Shown: positions 27,901 to 39,792 of the stretch, piece after piece | Layout of the letters: every line of letters begins with the position of its first letter | Numbering within the stretch: position 1 is the first letter of the stretch | Source of the DNA: Modestobacter sp. DSM 44400 | GTDB taxonomy: Bacteria > Actinomycetota > Actinomycetes > Mycobacteriales > Geodermatophilaceae | Length of the DNA stretch: 64,000 bases | Reading direction: 5' to 3' | Assembly: GCF_900107175.1 (NCBI RefSeq) | Contig: NZ_FNOZ01000008.1 | Location: 1-64,000 of the forward strand | Notes under the pieces: generated by a model | What the model was told of the DNA's origin: nothing | What the model saw: the letters and a program-made list of their open reading frames with translations, nothing else | The model's database searches: none | Translations under genes and position numbers: made by a program

Positions 27901-28464
27901 GGCGTCGGGTTCGACCTCTACGTCCGGCTGGTCGGCGAGGCGGTCAGCGACTACCGGGCGCAGGCCACGGGGGAGTCCCCGGCGGTGGAGCCGGCCGACG
28001 TCCGGGTCGACCTGCCGGTCGACGCGCACCTGCCGCACGACTACATCCCCGGCGAGCGGCTGCGGATGGAGGCCTACCGCAAGGTCGCCTCCGTTCAGGA
28101 CGACGACCAGGCGCAGGCCGTGCTCGACGAGCTGACCGACCGCTACGGTGCTCCGCCGGCGCCGGTCCTCAACCTGCTCGCCGTCGCCCGCTTCCGCGCC
28201 GCGATGCGCCCTCTGGGGGTTACCGAGGTGTCGATGCAGGGCCGGTCGATCCGGCTCACCCCGGTCGACCTGCGGGAGTCCCAGCAGATGAAGCTGGTCC
28301 GCATCGCCGAGGGCGCCACGTACAAGGCGGCGGTGCAGACCGTGTCGCTGAAGGTGCCGGTCGGCCCGGACCGGCGGACGCCGCTGCGGGACGTGGCGCT
28401 GCTGGACAAGCTGCACGCTCTGCTGTCCGCGGTGCTCGCCGATCCGGTCGCCGTCTCCGCCTGA
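24919..28464 (+). CDS. mfd: transcription-repair coupling factor Mfd
   Basis: Mfd removes RNA polymerase stalled at DNA lesions and recruits UvrA. The 1181-residue protein has the full family layout: UvrB-like N-terminus (EVFPAWETLPHERLSP), the RNA-polymerase interaction domain at LQPGDLVVHEQHGIGRY (about residues 495-511), the translocase motor with Walker A GDVGYGKTE, the DEEQ box IVDEEQRFGVEHKE and SATPIPRTLEMSL, then the TRG region with IVESGLDIPNANT and LHQIRGRVGRGRERAYAY, and the C-terminal autoinhibitory domain. GTG 24919 was chosen because it follows GGAG and matches the family N-terminus; the frame is open further upstream but without coding character. Confidence 0.97.
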   Translation: MTLRGVLDVVLTDPGMASVVAKAGAAELNVTAPPSVQPLVAAALAAAQPGAGVPVLVVTAGERDADAVADLLRCVVPDRRVEVFPAWETLPHERLSPRADTVGRRLAVLRDLAHPDAGAGIDVLVAPVRSVLQPLAPALGELVPVELKAGQSADLDATSRALADAAYTRVELVEKRGEFAVRGGLLDVFPPTEQHPVRVEFWGDEVDELRYFSAADQRSLDERPERLWAPPCRELLLTAEVRARAAQLALDHPELAEVAGKLAEGIAVEGMESLIPALIGGASMQLLTDLVPTGTHVLVFDPERVRSRAADLVRTAEEFLAASWQTAAMAGQAPIDLGASSFRDLADVSDAARGRGLPWWTTGAFTLAAEDDGTHVALDAIAVERFHGDQARAFEQLRTWGREGWRVVLTFAGPGPAQRATDQLTEADLGARLVPGIETAPDAGLTHVTQGNLEAGFAFPGIGLALVTEHDLTGQRGTSMRDATKMPARRRNAVDLVQLQPGDLVVHEQHGIGRYVEMVSRTVHGGQRDYLIVEYAPGKRNQPPDRLFVPTDALDQLTRYVGGEAPALSKLGGADWAKTKGQARKAVKQIAAELIRLYSARMASKGHAFGPDTVWQRELEDAFPFTETPDQLAAIDEVKADMALPVPMDRIICGDVGYGKTEIAIRAAFKAVQDGKQVGVLVPTTLLANQHFKTFSERMAQFPVTVAVLSRFQSKTESDETLRQLAEGSVDILVGTHRLLQPTTRFKDLGLVIVDEEQRFGVEHKEYLKTMRTAVDVLSMSATPIPRTLEMSLTGIREMSTILTPPEERHPVLTYVGAWDDKQMAAAIRRELLRDGQVFVIHNRVQSIDKAAAKIRNLVPEARIAVGHGQMKEHELERIMVGFWEKEYDVLVATTIVESGLDIPNANTLIVDRADAFGLSQLHQIRGRVGRGRERAYAYFTYDPSKPLTETSVDRLTTIAHNTDLGAGMAVAMKDLEIRGSGNLLGGEQSGHIAGVGFDLYVRLVGEAVSDYRAQATGESPAVEPADVRVDLPVDAHLPHDYIPGERLRMEAYRKVASVQDDDQAQAVLDELTDRYGAPPAPVLNLLAVARFRAAMRPLGVTEVSMQGRSIRLTPVDLRESQQMKLVRIAEGATYKAAVQTVSLKVPVGPDRRTPLRDVALLDKLHALLSAVLADPVAVSA

Positions 28465-28475
28465 GAAAGGACCCC
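28465..28475 (+). repeat. GAAAGGACCCC motif directly after the mfd stop
   Basis: The sequence follows the TGA at once and forms a 6-bp hairpin GGACCC/GGGTCC. It is one member of a motif that recurs after stop codons at 30546-30556, 39799-39808, 39982-39992, 40007-40017 and 44197-44206. Confidence 0.6.
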
Positions 28476-28561
28476 TCCTGGGTCCGCTCGGGGATGCCAA
28501 GGAGGGGCCAGCCGCGTGCGGGTGCGGGTGCTGGGTCACGGCGGTGTGGCACGCTCGCGTG

Positions 28562-32888
<4,327 letters not shown>

Positions 32889-32897
32889 GCGAGCTCA

Positions 32898-32970
32898 CGA
32901 GCTCACGCAGGGACACAGCAGTGCAGCGAATGCGCCCGGCGAGCGCTGGCGAGGCGTTCGCGTGAGCTCG
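32898..32970. promoter_or_regulatory. 11-bp inverted repeat that covers the ftsB start codon
   Basis: CGAGCTCACGC at 32898-32908 and GCGTGAGCTCG at 32960-32970 are perfect inverted copies 51 nt apart. The right arm includes the GTG start of the FtsB/DivIC gene (32962). The left arm also sits in a direct repeat of GAGCTCACG just after the eno stop. It might fold to block translation or act as an attenuator between the two genes. Confidence 0.4.
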
Positions 32971-33555
32971 GCCCGCACCCGGCCGGGCAGTCCCGGCGGC
33001 ACCCGCCGCCGGGCCTCCTCGCGCCCGGTGCGGGCCGGCAACCGCGGCTCGGAGGACAGCCGCCCCGGACGCCGGCGCACCCGGGCGCCGCGCCGTACCG
33101 CCGCGACGCCGCGGCGCGGCCCCCGGTTCACCGGGCGGGCCGTGCTCCTGGGAGCGCTGGTCCTGCTGCTCGCGCTGACCCTGGCCGGCCCGGTCCGGCA
33201 GTACGTCGCCGGGCGTCAGGAGCTCGCCGAGCTCGCCGTCGGGCACGACGCGCTCACCCAGCAGGCCGCCGACCTGCGCGCCCAGCTGGACCGGCAGGCC
33301 GACCCGGCCTACGTCGCCCAGCAGGCGCGCGCCCGGCTCACCTACGTGCTCCCCGGCGACCGGCTCGTGGTCGTCGGCGACGCCGGGGGTGTTGGCGATC
33401 CGGGCGAGGCCGCGCCGGGCGAGGCGTCGGCCGGGCAGGTCCGCAGCGGCGCCGCCGTCCCCTGGTACACCGGACTGCTGGACTCGGTCGCCGCCGCCGA
33501 CGGGGACCCCCCGGCGACGCCGGCCGATCCGGCGTCCGGAGACTCGACCGGGTGA
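32962..33555 (+). CDS. FtsB/DivIC-family septum formation initiator
   Basis: FtsB/DivIC proteins form a complex with FtsL and FtsQ in the divisome. The 197-residue protein has a long basic N-terminus rich in Arg, Pro and Ser (about 1-55), one membrane helix (AVLLGALVLLLALTLAGPV), a short coiled coil (ELAELAVGHDALTQQAADLRA), and then the family motif DPAYVAQQARARLTYVLPGD. A disordered Pro/Ala/Gly-rich tail follows. Position just after eno is conserved in actinobacteria. GTG 32962 was chosen as the first credible start; it lies inside an inverted repeat. Confidence 0.88.
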   Translation: MSSARTRPGSPGGTRRRASSRPVRAGNRGSEDSRPGRRRTRAPRRTAATPRRGPRFTGRAVLLGALVLLLALTLAGPVRQYVAGRQELAELAVGHDALTQQAADLRAQLDRQADPAYVAQQARARLTYVLPGDRLVVVGDAGGVGDPGEAAPGEASAGQVRSGAAVPWYTGLLDSVAAADGDPPATPADPASGDSTG

Positions 33556-34106
33556 CCCACCCCGGTACCCGGCCGCCGGAGCCTGCGCCCGTCTCCCCGG
33601 ACGAGCGCATCGTTATCGCCCGCCAGCTGGGCCGCCCGCCCCGTGCGCTGGTCGGCGTCGCCCACCGCTGCCCGTGCGGCCAGCCCGACGTCGTGGAGAC
33701 CTCGCCGCGGCTGGAGGACGGCACCCCGTTCCCGACGCTGTACTACCTGACCTGCCCGCGGGCGACCGCCGCGGCCAGCCGGCTGGAGTCGGCCGGCCGG
33801 ATGCGGGAGTGGCAGGACGAGCTGGCCACCGACGAGGGGCTGGCGGCGGGGTACCTCGCCGCGCACGAGGCGTACCTGGCCACCCGGGACGCCCGCGACG
33901 TGCTGCCCACCCGGGCCACCGCCGGCGGGATGCCCGACCGGGTCAAGTGCCTGCACGCCCTTGCCGGGCACGCGCTGGCCGCCGGGCCGGGGGTCAATCC
34001 GATCGGCGACCGCGCCGTCGCCGAGATGGGGGAGTGGTGGGTCGCCGGGCCGTGCGCCGCGCCCTCGCCGGACGATCCGGCCGACATCAGCGCGGTGACC
34101 GCATGA
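33552..34106 (+). CDS. DUF501 domain-containing protein
   Basis: This is a 184-residue soluble actinobacterial protein of unknown function. The DUF501 signature is visible: ARQLGRPPRALVGVAHRCPCG, a Cys pair, PFPTLYYLTCPRATAAASRLE, a Glu/Asp-rich middle, and MPDRVKCLHALAGHALAAGPGVNPIGD near the end. The invariant cysteines and histidines suggest metal binding (inference). The start overlaps the FtsB stop (GTGA) and its stop overlaps ppx (ATGA), so all three are coupled. Confidence 0.93.
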   Translation: MTHPGTRPPEPAPVSPDERIVIARQLGRPPRALVGVAHRCPCGQPDVVETSPRLEDGTPFPTLYYLTCPRATAAASRLESAGRMREWQDELATDEGLAAGYLAAHEAYLATRDARDVLPTRATAGGMPDRVKCLHALAGHALAAGPGVNPIGDRAVAEMGEWWVAGPCAAPSPDDPADISAVTA

Positions 34107-35059
34107 CCCGGGTCGCCGCGATCGACTGCGGCACCAACTCCATCCGGCTGCTCATTGCCGACGTCCCGGCCGAGGGGGCGCACACGGATCTGCTGCGGCG
34201 GATGGAGGTCGTGCGGCTCGGGGAGGGCGTCGACGCCACCGGCCGGCTCGCCCCGCAGGCGATCGAGCGGACCCGCCAGGTGCTCGCCGAGTACGCCGCC
34301 CAGGCGCGCGAGCTCGGCGCCGAGCGGGTGCGGATGGTGGCCACCAGCGCCAGCCGGGACGCGGAGAACCGGGCGGAGTTCGAGGCGATGGTGACCGCCA
34401 CGCTGGGCCGGCTCCCCGACGTCGCGACCGGGGTGGAGGAGGCCGGGCTGTCCTACCTGGGCGCCACCGCCTCGCTGGCCGCCGCCGCCCGGGCCCACGG
34501 CACCGCCGAGCCGGAGCCGCCGTACCTCGTGGTCGACATCGGCGGTGGTTCCACCGAGTTCGTGCTCGGCGACGCCAGCGGGGTGCGGGCCGCGCGCTCG
34601 GTCGACGTCGGCTGCGTGCGGCTCACCGAGCGGCACCTGCACAGCGATCCGCCGCCGCCGGAGGAGGTGCAGGCCGCCGAGACCGACATCCGCGCCGCAC
34701 TGGCCCAGGTGGCCGCGGGCGTGCCGGTCGCGCAGGCGCGCACGCTGGTCGGCCTGGCCGGGTCGGTGACCACGGTGGCCGCCCTGGCCCTGGGACTGCC
34801 GGCCTACGACCCCGACGCCATCCACGGGTCGCGGATCCCGGTGGCCGCCGTCCGGTCGGTGTCGGCCGGGCTGCTCACCGCGAGCCGGGCGCGCCGGGCG
34901 GCGCTGCCGGTCATGCACCCGGGCCGGGTCGACGTGATCGGCGCGGGAGCGCTCATCCTGCGCGTCGTCATGGACACCTTCGACCTCGACGAGGTCGTGA
35001 TCAGCGAGCACGACATCCTCGACGGGATCGCCCTGCGCCTCGCCCGCCCCCAGGCATAG
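34103..35059 (+). CDS. ppx: exopolyphosphatase/Ppx-GppA family phosphatase
   Basis: Ppx/GppA enzymes hydrolyse polyphosphate or pppGpp. The 318-residue protein has the ASKHA-fold motifs AAIDCGTNSIRLLIAD (P1), MVATSASRDAENRAEF, VVDIGGGSTEFVLGD (P2), SVDVGCVRLTERHL and LVGLAGSVTTVAAL. It is the short form without a C-terminal HD domain, like M. tuberculosis Rv1026, which sits in the same order after DUF501. The ATG overlaps the DUF501 stop by four bases. A clear hairpin follows the stop. Confidence 0.93.
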   Translation: MTRVAAIDCGTNSIRLLIADVPAEGAHTDLLRRMEVVRLGEGVDATGRLAPQAIERTRQVLAEYAAQARELGAERVRMVATSASRDAENRAEFEAMVTATLGRLPDVATGVEEAGLSYLGATASLAAAARAHGTAEPEPPYLVVDIGGGSTEFVLGDASGVRAARSVDVGCVRLTERHLHSDPPPPEEVQAAETDIRAALAQVAAGVPVAQARTLVGLAGSVTTVAALALGLPAYDPDAIHGSRIPVAAVRSVSAGLLTASRARRAALPVMHPGRVDVIGAGALILRVVMDTFDLDEVVISEHDILDGIALRLARPQA

Positions 35060-35065
35060 GAGGCT

Positions 35066-35099
35066 CTCCACCCGGTTCCAGGCCCGGAACCGGGTGGAG
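35066..35099 (+). terminator. 14-bp perfect hairpin after ppx
   Basis: CTCCACCCGGTTCC (35066-35079) pairs with 35086-35099 around the loop AGGCCC. It closes the mfd-to-ppx block. Confidence 0.85.
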
Positions 35100-35216
35100 G
35101 ATTCCGATGCCTGGTCAGGGGGTCGGGGACGCGCTCACGTCCCCCGAACCCAATTACTGTGCGCCTGGTCACCGCCGAGCCGGGTGGCGCAGGCACGATC
35201 GAACGGCGAGGCGGGC

Positions 35217-35832
35217 ATGCGGGAGCTGAGCCGACGGGCGCTGCTCGGGCCGGCCGAGCCATCCGCGCTCGCCCTCGCCGGCTGCGGGGCGCTTCTGGAC
35301 GGCAGCCTCGCCGCGGACCTCCGCGCCGACCGCCTCCTCGGCGACGCCCAGCCCTGAGCCAGTTGCGGTCCCGACGCCCGCCGTGCGGCTGATCGGCGAC
35401 GGATCGACGTCCGACACCGGCCCGCAGCCCCGTCGGCCGGTTCCACGGAGGCTGGCGCCCGGCGAGCGCCCGCCCCAGTTCGTCGTCTTCTCCTGGGACG
35501 GCGCGGCCAACCTCTCCACCGGCCTGTTCCCGCGGTTCCGGGCGCTGGCGCAGGAACTCGGCGCGTCGATGACCTTCTTCCTCAGCGGTCTGGACGCACC
35601 CCCTTCTTCGTCGGCAACCACTTCGAGCAGTGGAACGGCGGGATCTACATGGACGCCGTCGAGGACTCCTTGCGGGCCGTCGCCGGCCAGCCGGAGGTGC
35701 AACTGGTGTCCTTCCGTCAGCTGGTGGCCTGGCTCGAGGTGCAGGAGCCCGCCGTCCTCGACCGGTTGCGGACCCTGCCGGTCGGCACGCCCCCGGCCGG
35801 TGGCTGGGAGCCCTTCACGCCTGACGGTGGCG
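35217..35832 (+). pseudogene. broken polysaccharide-deacetylase-like lipoprotein gene
   Basis: Three pieces in three frames spell one decayed protein. ATG 35217 opens a lipoprotein signal ending LALAGC, then the frame dies at TGA 35355-35357. From about 35315 a shifted frame gives a typical linker (SAPTASSATPSPEPVAVPTP), then PPQFVVFSWDGAANLS and ASMTFFLSGL, the start of a deacetylase-like domain. Near 35595 the protein jumps to a third frame with TPFFVGNHFEQWNGGIYMDA and PEVQLVSFRQLVAWLEVQEP, a C-terminal end. The central catalytic part is missing, so there is a large internal deletion as well as frameshifts. No stop has been confirmed for the original 3' end; about 35830 is a guess. Confidence 0.7.
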
Positions 35833-35837
35833 CCGGG

Positions 35838-36155
35838 TCAGGAGGCGCTGTCCGCGTTGACGTTCGGCGGCAGCTTTCCGGTCACCGCCTGGTAGGCCGC
35901 GGCGGCACCGCGCGCGGCGACCAGCCGGCCGGCCGCCACGAGGACGCCGGAGAACGCTGCCCAGGCCAGCGCATCGGGCCAGGTCACGCCGGGGGCGGCC
36001 GGGTTCCTCGGCGGCGGGTACCCGCGCACCGTCTCCCAGCCGGCGTCGGCGGCCTTCCTGACCAGGATGCCGGCGGGGACCGCCATCGTCGTGCCGAGCA
36101 CCTTGTACAGCGTCGGCGTCTTCATCTTCTGCTTCTTCGCCACGGGCGTGATCAT
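35838..36155 (-). CDS. DUF4235 membrane protein
   Basis: A short actinobacterial membrane protein of 105 residues. It has the family start [21 protein letters not shown], a central loop with [19 protein letters not shown] and two hydrophobic segments, ending with [11 protein letters not shown]. Function is unknown. The ATG at 36155 overlaps the stop of a decayed PIG-L gene (ATGA); a later ATG (MKTPTLYK) is an alternative start and fits family N-termini well. Confidence 0.8.
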   Translation of the reverse strand: MITPVAKKQKMKTPTLYKVLGTTMAVPAGILVRKAADAGWETVRGYPPPRNPAAPGVTWPDALAWAAFSGVLVAAGRLVAARGAAAAYQAVTGKLPPNVNADSAS

Positions 36156-36440
36156 GCCGGGTCCGGCACGGCGACGGGCAGCGCGGCCGGAACTTCCAGC
36201 CGGACGTCGGGGTGGCCGAGGAACCGCACGTCGGTGACGCTCACGGCAGCCGCGGCGGCCCGCTGCTCGGCCTGCCGCAGCGGGCCCATCTGGTCGCGGG
36301 GGATGTCGTCGAACCCGTCGGCGCCGCCGTCGGTGACGATGCAGTAGGTGACCTGGGTGCCGGCCGCCGTTCAGGTGACCACCGTCCCGCGTGCTGCCGA
36401 ATCGACGTCGCCGGGGTGGGTCAGGACGCCGCCGGTCGCT
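36152..36440 (-). pseudogene. broken PIG-L (LmbE-type) deacetylase fragment
   Basis: Read on the minus strand, one frame gives [18 protein letters not shown], a TGA at 36371-36373, then [36 protein letters not shown] and [20 protein letters not shown], ending at TGA 36152-36154. PIG-L enzymes normally carry AHPDD, (W)xxxG..V.Y.ivTDG and an R..E..aAa..lG helix. Here the HPDD metal motif is HPGD, an expected Trp codon is TGA, and the C-terminal two thirds with the remaining metal ligands are absent. The upstream edge is unclear. Confidence 0.65.
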
Positions 36441-36457
36441 GTGGTCTGCTGACCGGC

Positions 36458-37225
36458 GTGGCACGCGACGCCGACGGCTACCCCGTCACCCGCAGCGCGG
36501 CCGGGGTGGCCCGCGGGGCCGCGGCGACCCGGGACCTCACCGTGCTGGACGAGCGCATCTCCGGCTGCCGCGCCTGCCCTCGGCTGGTCCGCTGGCGGGA
36601 GGAGGTCGCCGTGGTCAAGCGGGCCTCCTTCCGCGACCAGGACTACTGGGGCCGGCCGGTCCCCGGGCTGGGCGCGGCCGACGCCCGGATCGCGGTGGTC
36701 GGCCTCGCTCCGGCCGCGCACGGCGGGAACCGCACCGGCCGGGTCTTCACCGGCGACCGCAGCGGCGACTGGATCTTCGCGGCCCTGTGGCGCGCGGGCC
36801 TGGCCAACCAGCCGACCTCGACCCACATGGGTGACGGGCTGGAGCTCACCGACGTCCGGATCTGCGCGGCGGTGCGCTGCGCGCCGCCGGCCAACGCGCC
36901 GACGCCGGAGGAGCGGGACACCTGCTCGCCCTGGCTGGCCCGGGAGCTGGAACTGCTGCCGCAGCTGCGGGTGGTCGTCGTCCTCGGTGGCTTCGGCTGG
37001 ACGGCGCTGTGGCCGGTGCTCGCCGGTGCAGGGGTCCCGCTGCCGCGGCCGCGGCCGACGTTCGGTCACGGGGCCGAGGTGACCCTGACCGCGCCCCGCG
37101 GGCCGCTGACCCTGCTGGGCAGCTACCACGTCAGCCAGCAGAACACCTTCACCGGCCGGCTCACCGAGCCGATGCTCGACGCCGTGCTGAGCCGGGCGCG
37201 TGAACTGGCCGCCGGCGAGGCGTGA
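36458..37225 (+). CDS. uracil-DNA glycosylase, family 5 (UdgB type)
   Basis: The enzyme removes uracil and other deaminated bases from DNA. The 255-residue protein has the family-5 motif [24 protein letters not shown], where the usual catalytic Asn/Asp of family 1 is absent, plus the late motif [17 protein letters not shown]. Cysteines that would bind an iron-sulfur cluster are in CRACPRLV and in CAAVRCAPP...DTC. GTG 36458 gives a normal N-terminus ([10 protein letters not shown]); the reading frame extends upstream over the decayed PIG-L gene on the opposite strand but without coding value. Confidence 0.92.
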   Translation: MARDADGYPVTRSAAGVARGAAATRDLTVLDERISGCRACPRLVRWREEVAVVKRASFRDQDYWGRPVPGLGAADARIAVVGLAPAAHGGNRTGRVFTGDRSGDWIFAALWRAGLANQPTSTHMGDGLELTDVRICAAVRCAPPANAPTPEERDTCSPWLARELELLPQLRVVVVLGGFGWTALWPVLAGAGVPLPRPRPTFGHGAEVTLTAPRGPLTLLGSYHVSQQNTFTGRLTEPMLDAVLSRARELAAGEA

Positions 37226-37261
37226 GCCCGGCCGCAACAGGTCGCGAGGTGGCCATGGGCT

Positions 37262-37267
37262 TACGGT
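37262..37267 (+). promoter_or_regulatory. -10 element for leaderless ndh transcript
   Basis: TACGGT lies 7 nt ahead of the NDH-2 ATG at 37275. The spacer is GAGGGGC, which could also act as a weak ribosome-binding site. Confidence 0.55.
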
Positions 37268-37274
37268 GAGGGGC

Positions 37275-38663
37275 ATGGCCCAACGTCCGGTGATCCTGAT
37301 CGTGGGCGGCGGCTACGTCGGTCTCTACACCGCATTGCGGCTGCAGAAGAAGCTCAGCCGCGGCCGCGCCGAGATCATCGTGGTCGACCCGCAGCCGCAC
37401 ATGACCTACCAGCCGTTCCTGCCCGAGGCCGCGGCCGGTTCGGTCGAGCCCCGGCACGTCGTCGTCCCGCTGCGCCGCACGTTGGACCGCTGCCGGGTGG
37501 TCACCGGAGCGGTCACCGGGCTCAGCCACGCCGACCGCACTGCGACCGTTGCCCCGGTCGAGGGAGAGTCCTTCGACCTGCACTACGACGTCCTGGTGAT
37601 GGCCGCCGGGTCGATCGCACGCACACTGCCCATCCCGGGGCTGCCCGAGCACGGCATCGGGTTCAAGAACGTCGGCGAGGCCATCTACCTGCGCAACCAC
37701 GTGCTGGCCCGGCTGGACGCCGCGGCCTCCACCGACGACCCCGAGGTCCGCCGCAGAGCGCTGACGTTCACCTTCGTGGGCGGGGGCTACGCCGGCATCG
37801 AGGCCTTCGCCGAGCTCGAGGACATGGCCCGCTACGCCATCGAGCACTACTACCCGCGGCTGTCGCCGGCCGACATGCGGTGGGTCCTGGTCGAGGCGAC
37901 CGGCCGGATCCTGCCCGAGGTCGACCTCGACATGGCCGCCTGGACCGTCGAGCAGCTGACCGCGCGGGGTATGGAGCTCAAGCTGAACACCCGGCTGGAG
38001 TCGATCAGCGACGAGTGCCTGGTCAGCACCGGCGACGGCGACTCCTTCGCCAGCGACACCCTGGTCTGGACGGCGGGGACCAAGCCCAATCCGCTGCTCT
38101 CCGCCACCGACCTGCCGCTGGACGGTCGCGGCCGGGTCGAGTGTGAGGCGACGCTGCAGGTCAAGGGGACGCCCGACGCCTGGGCTGCCGGCGACCTGGC
38201 CGCCGTCCCGGACCTGACCAGCGACGATCCGGACGCGACCACCGCCCCCAACGCCCAGCACGCCGTCCGGCAGGCCAAGCGGCTGGCCGACAACATCCTG
38301 GCCATCCTCGACGGGCGAGAGCCGACCCCCTACCGGCACGCCTACGCCGGGTCGGTGGCCAGCCTCGGCCTGCACAAGGGCGTGGCCCAGGTGTACGGCG
38401 TGAAGCTCAAGGGCTGGCCGGCCTGGATGATGCACCGGACGTACCACGTCAGCCGGGTGCCCACCCTCAACCGCAAGGTGCGCGTCATCGCCGACTGGAC
38501 GCTGGCGTCGGTGTTCCGGCGCGAGGTCATCTCCCTGGGCCAGCTGCAGGACCCGCGCCGGGAGTTCGTGGCCGCCGCGAACACCGGCCGGACCGGGCAC
38601 CTGCCGCCGCCCCAGCCGGCCGATCACGAGCAGTCCCGGACGCCGGGGGCCCAGGCCGGCTGA
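37275..38663 (+). CDS. ndh: type II NADH dehydrogenase (NDH-2)
   Basis: NDH-2 is a peripheral membrane flavoprotein that feeds electrons from NADH to menaquinone without proton pumping. The 462-residue protein has the FAD motif ILIVGGGYVGLYTALRL (residues 8-24), MTYQPFLPEAAAG, the second nucleotide-binding site TFTFVGGGYAGIEAFAELEDM, LVWTAGTKPNP, and AAGDLAAVPD with the late FAD contacts. The C-terminal part (SLGLHKGVAQVYG, GWPAWMMHRTYHVSRVPT) carries the membrane-binding region. An alternative within the same family is a sulfide:quinone or carotenoid-related oxidoreductase, but the motifs favour NDH-2. Confidence 0.9.
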   Translation: MAQRPVILIVGGGYVGLYTALRLQKKLSRGRAEIIVVDPQPHMTYQPFLPEAAAGSVEPRHVVVPLRRTLDRCRVVTGAVTGLSHADRTATVAPVEGESFDLHYDVLVMAAGSIARTLPIPGLPEHGIGFKNVGEAIYLRNHVLARLDAAASTDDPEVRRRALTFTFVGGGYAGIEAFAELEDMARYAIEHYYPRLSPADMRWVLVEATGRILPEVDLDMAAWTVEQLTARGMELKLNTRLESISDECLVSTGDGDSFASDTLVWTAGTKPNPLLSATDLPLDGRGRVECEATLQVKGTPDAWAAGDLAAVPDLTSDDPDATTAPNAQHAVRQAKRLADNILAILDGREPTPYRHAYAGSVASLGLHKGVAQVYGVKLKGWPAWMMHRTYHVSRVPTLNRKVRVIADWTLASVFRREVISLGQLQDPRREFVAAANTGRTGHLPPPQPADHEQSRTPGAQAG

Positions 38664-38703
38664 CGCCGGGGCGTTAGGGTGCGGCGGGTCCGCCCACCAG
38701 ACC

Positions 38704-38777
38704 GCCCCCGTAGCCCAATCGGCAGAGGCAGGCCCCTTAAAAGGGTTCCAGTGTCGGTTCGATCCCGACCGGGGGCA
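38704..38777 (+). tRNA. tRNA with UAA anticodon (Leu by anticodon), class-I-like variable loop
   Basis: The 74-nt sequence folds as a cloverleaf: acceptor 38704-38710/38770-38776 (GCCCCCG/CGGGGGC, all paired), anticodon stem GGCCC/GGGTT with two G-U pairs, loop CTTAAAA (anticodon TAA), T-arm GTCGG-TTCGATC-CCGAC. Discriminator is A and CCA is not encoded. The D-arm (GCCCAATCGGCAGAGGC) has a 3-bp stem like class II tRNAs, but the variable loop is only 5 nt (CCAGT), while tRNA-Leu normally has a long arm. Confidence 0.85.
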
Positions 38778-38973
38778 CTGCCGACCGCCCGGGAATGCGG
38801 AGCGGCGCCCTCAGCCGTGTGCAGGTGAGCGTCCCGCGACCGTCTGTTGCCACCCGTCCGGGCGATCATGGGGCCTCCAGGAACGCGCCGGGCCCCTACG
38901 GCGTTGGACCGGACAGCGTGGGGTGGACCAAGCTGTGCCCCACGGTCCGACCAGTCACCTCGAGGAGATGACG

Positions 38974-39792
38974 ATGCCCAGCCACAACCCGGCGTTCAGC
39001 CGGGGATTCCCTGCGGCCGGCAACGGCCAGTACGCCAGCTGGGGCGCAGGCCCGCAGCAGACGTACGGCGGGGCGCCCACCCAGCACGACCCCTACGCGG
39101 CTCCTTCGCCGTACGCGGCGAAGAGCACCACCTACCTGACGATGGACGACGTCGTCACCAAGACCGGTCTGACCTTCCTGGTGACCGTCCTGGCCGCCGC
39201 GGCGACCTGGACCCTGGTGCCGGACGCGGTGGCCGCCGGCCTGCTGTTCCCGGCGCTGATCGTCGGCCTGGTGCTCGGCCTGTTCATCTCGTTCAAGCAG
39301 GTCGCCAACCCCGCCGCCACGCTGGCCTACGCGGCCGTCGAGGGCGTCCTTGTCGGGGCGATCAGCGAGTTCTACGCCGAGAACTTCGGCGGCAACCTGA
39401 TCACGCAGGCGGTGATCGGCACCTTCGGTGTCTTCTTCGGCATGCTGGTGGTCTACAAGACCGGTGCCATCCGGGTCACCCCGAAGCTGACCCGCTGGGT
39501 CGTGGGCGCGCTGTTCGGCGTCCTGGCCCTCGTGGTCGTGAACCTGATCGCCGGCTTCTTCGTCTCCGGTGGGCTCGGCCTGCGGGACGGCGGCCCGGTC
39601 GCGATCATCTTCAGCCTCGTCGTCATCGGTGTGGCGGCGTTCTCGCTGCTGCTCGACTTCGACATGGCCGACGAGGCGATCCGTCGCGGCGCCCCGGCGC
39701 AGTTCGCCTGGTACATCGCCTTCGGCCTGCTCGTCACGGTCATCTGGCTGTACCTGGAGATCCTGCGGCTGCTCAGCTACTTCCGCGAGTGA
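38974..39792 (+). CDS. Bax inhibitor-1/YccA-type membrane protein
   Basis: The 272-residue protein has a polar N-terminus rich in Gly, Ala, Tyr and Pro (about 1-55) and seven membrane helices, of the BI-1-like branch found in actinobacteria: MDDVVTKTGLTFLVTVLAAAATW, GLLFPALIVGLVLGLF, EFYAENFGGNLITQAVIGTF, WVVGALFGVLALVVVNLIAG and LLLDFDMADEAIRRGAP, a typical acidic signature in the last loop. BI-1 homologues are pH-sensitive calcium-leak channels; the role here is unknown. GAGGAG lies 6 bp before ATG 38974; ATG 38968 is too close to it. Confidence 0.9.
   Translation: MPSHNPAFSRGFPAAGNGQYASWGAGPQQTYGGAPTQHDPYAAPSPYAAKSTTYLTMDDVVTKTGLTFLVTVLAAAATWTLVPDAVAAGLLFPALIVGLVLGLFISFKQVANPAATLAYAAVEGVLVGAISEFYAENFGGNLITQAVIGTFGVFFGMLVVYKTGAIRVTPKLTRWVVGALFGVLALVVVNLIAGFFVSGGLGLRDGGPVAIIFSLVVIGVAAFSLLLDFDMADEAIRRGAPAQFAWYIAFGLLVTVIWLYLEILRLLSYFRE

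Noticed and set aside
25774-28539. 921-codon minus-strand open frame
   Set aside because: Shadow of mfd; no motif and a His/Arg/Gln-rich composition.
38704-38777. Reading the tRNA as tRNA-Lys
   Set aside because: The acceptor and T-arm look like actinobacterial tRNA-Lys, but the 7-nt loop CTTAAAA puts TAA, not CTT or TTT, at positions 34-36.
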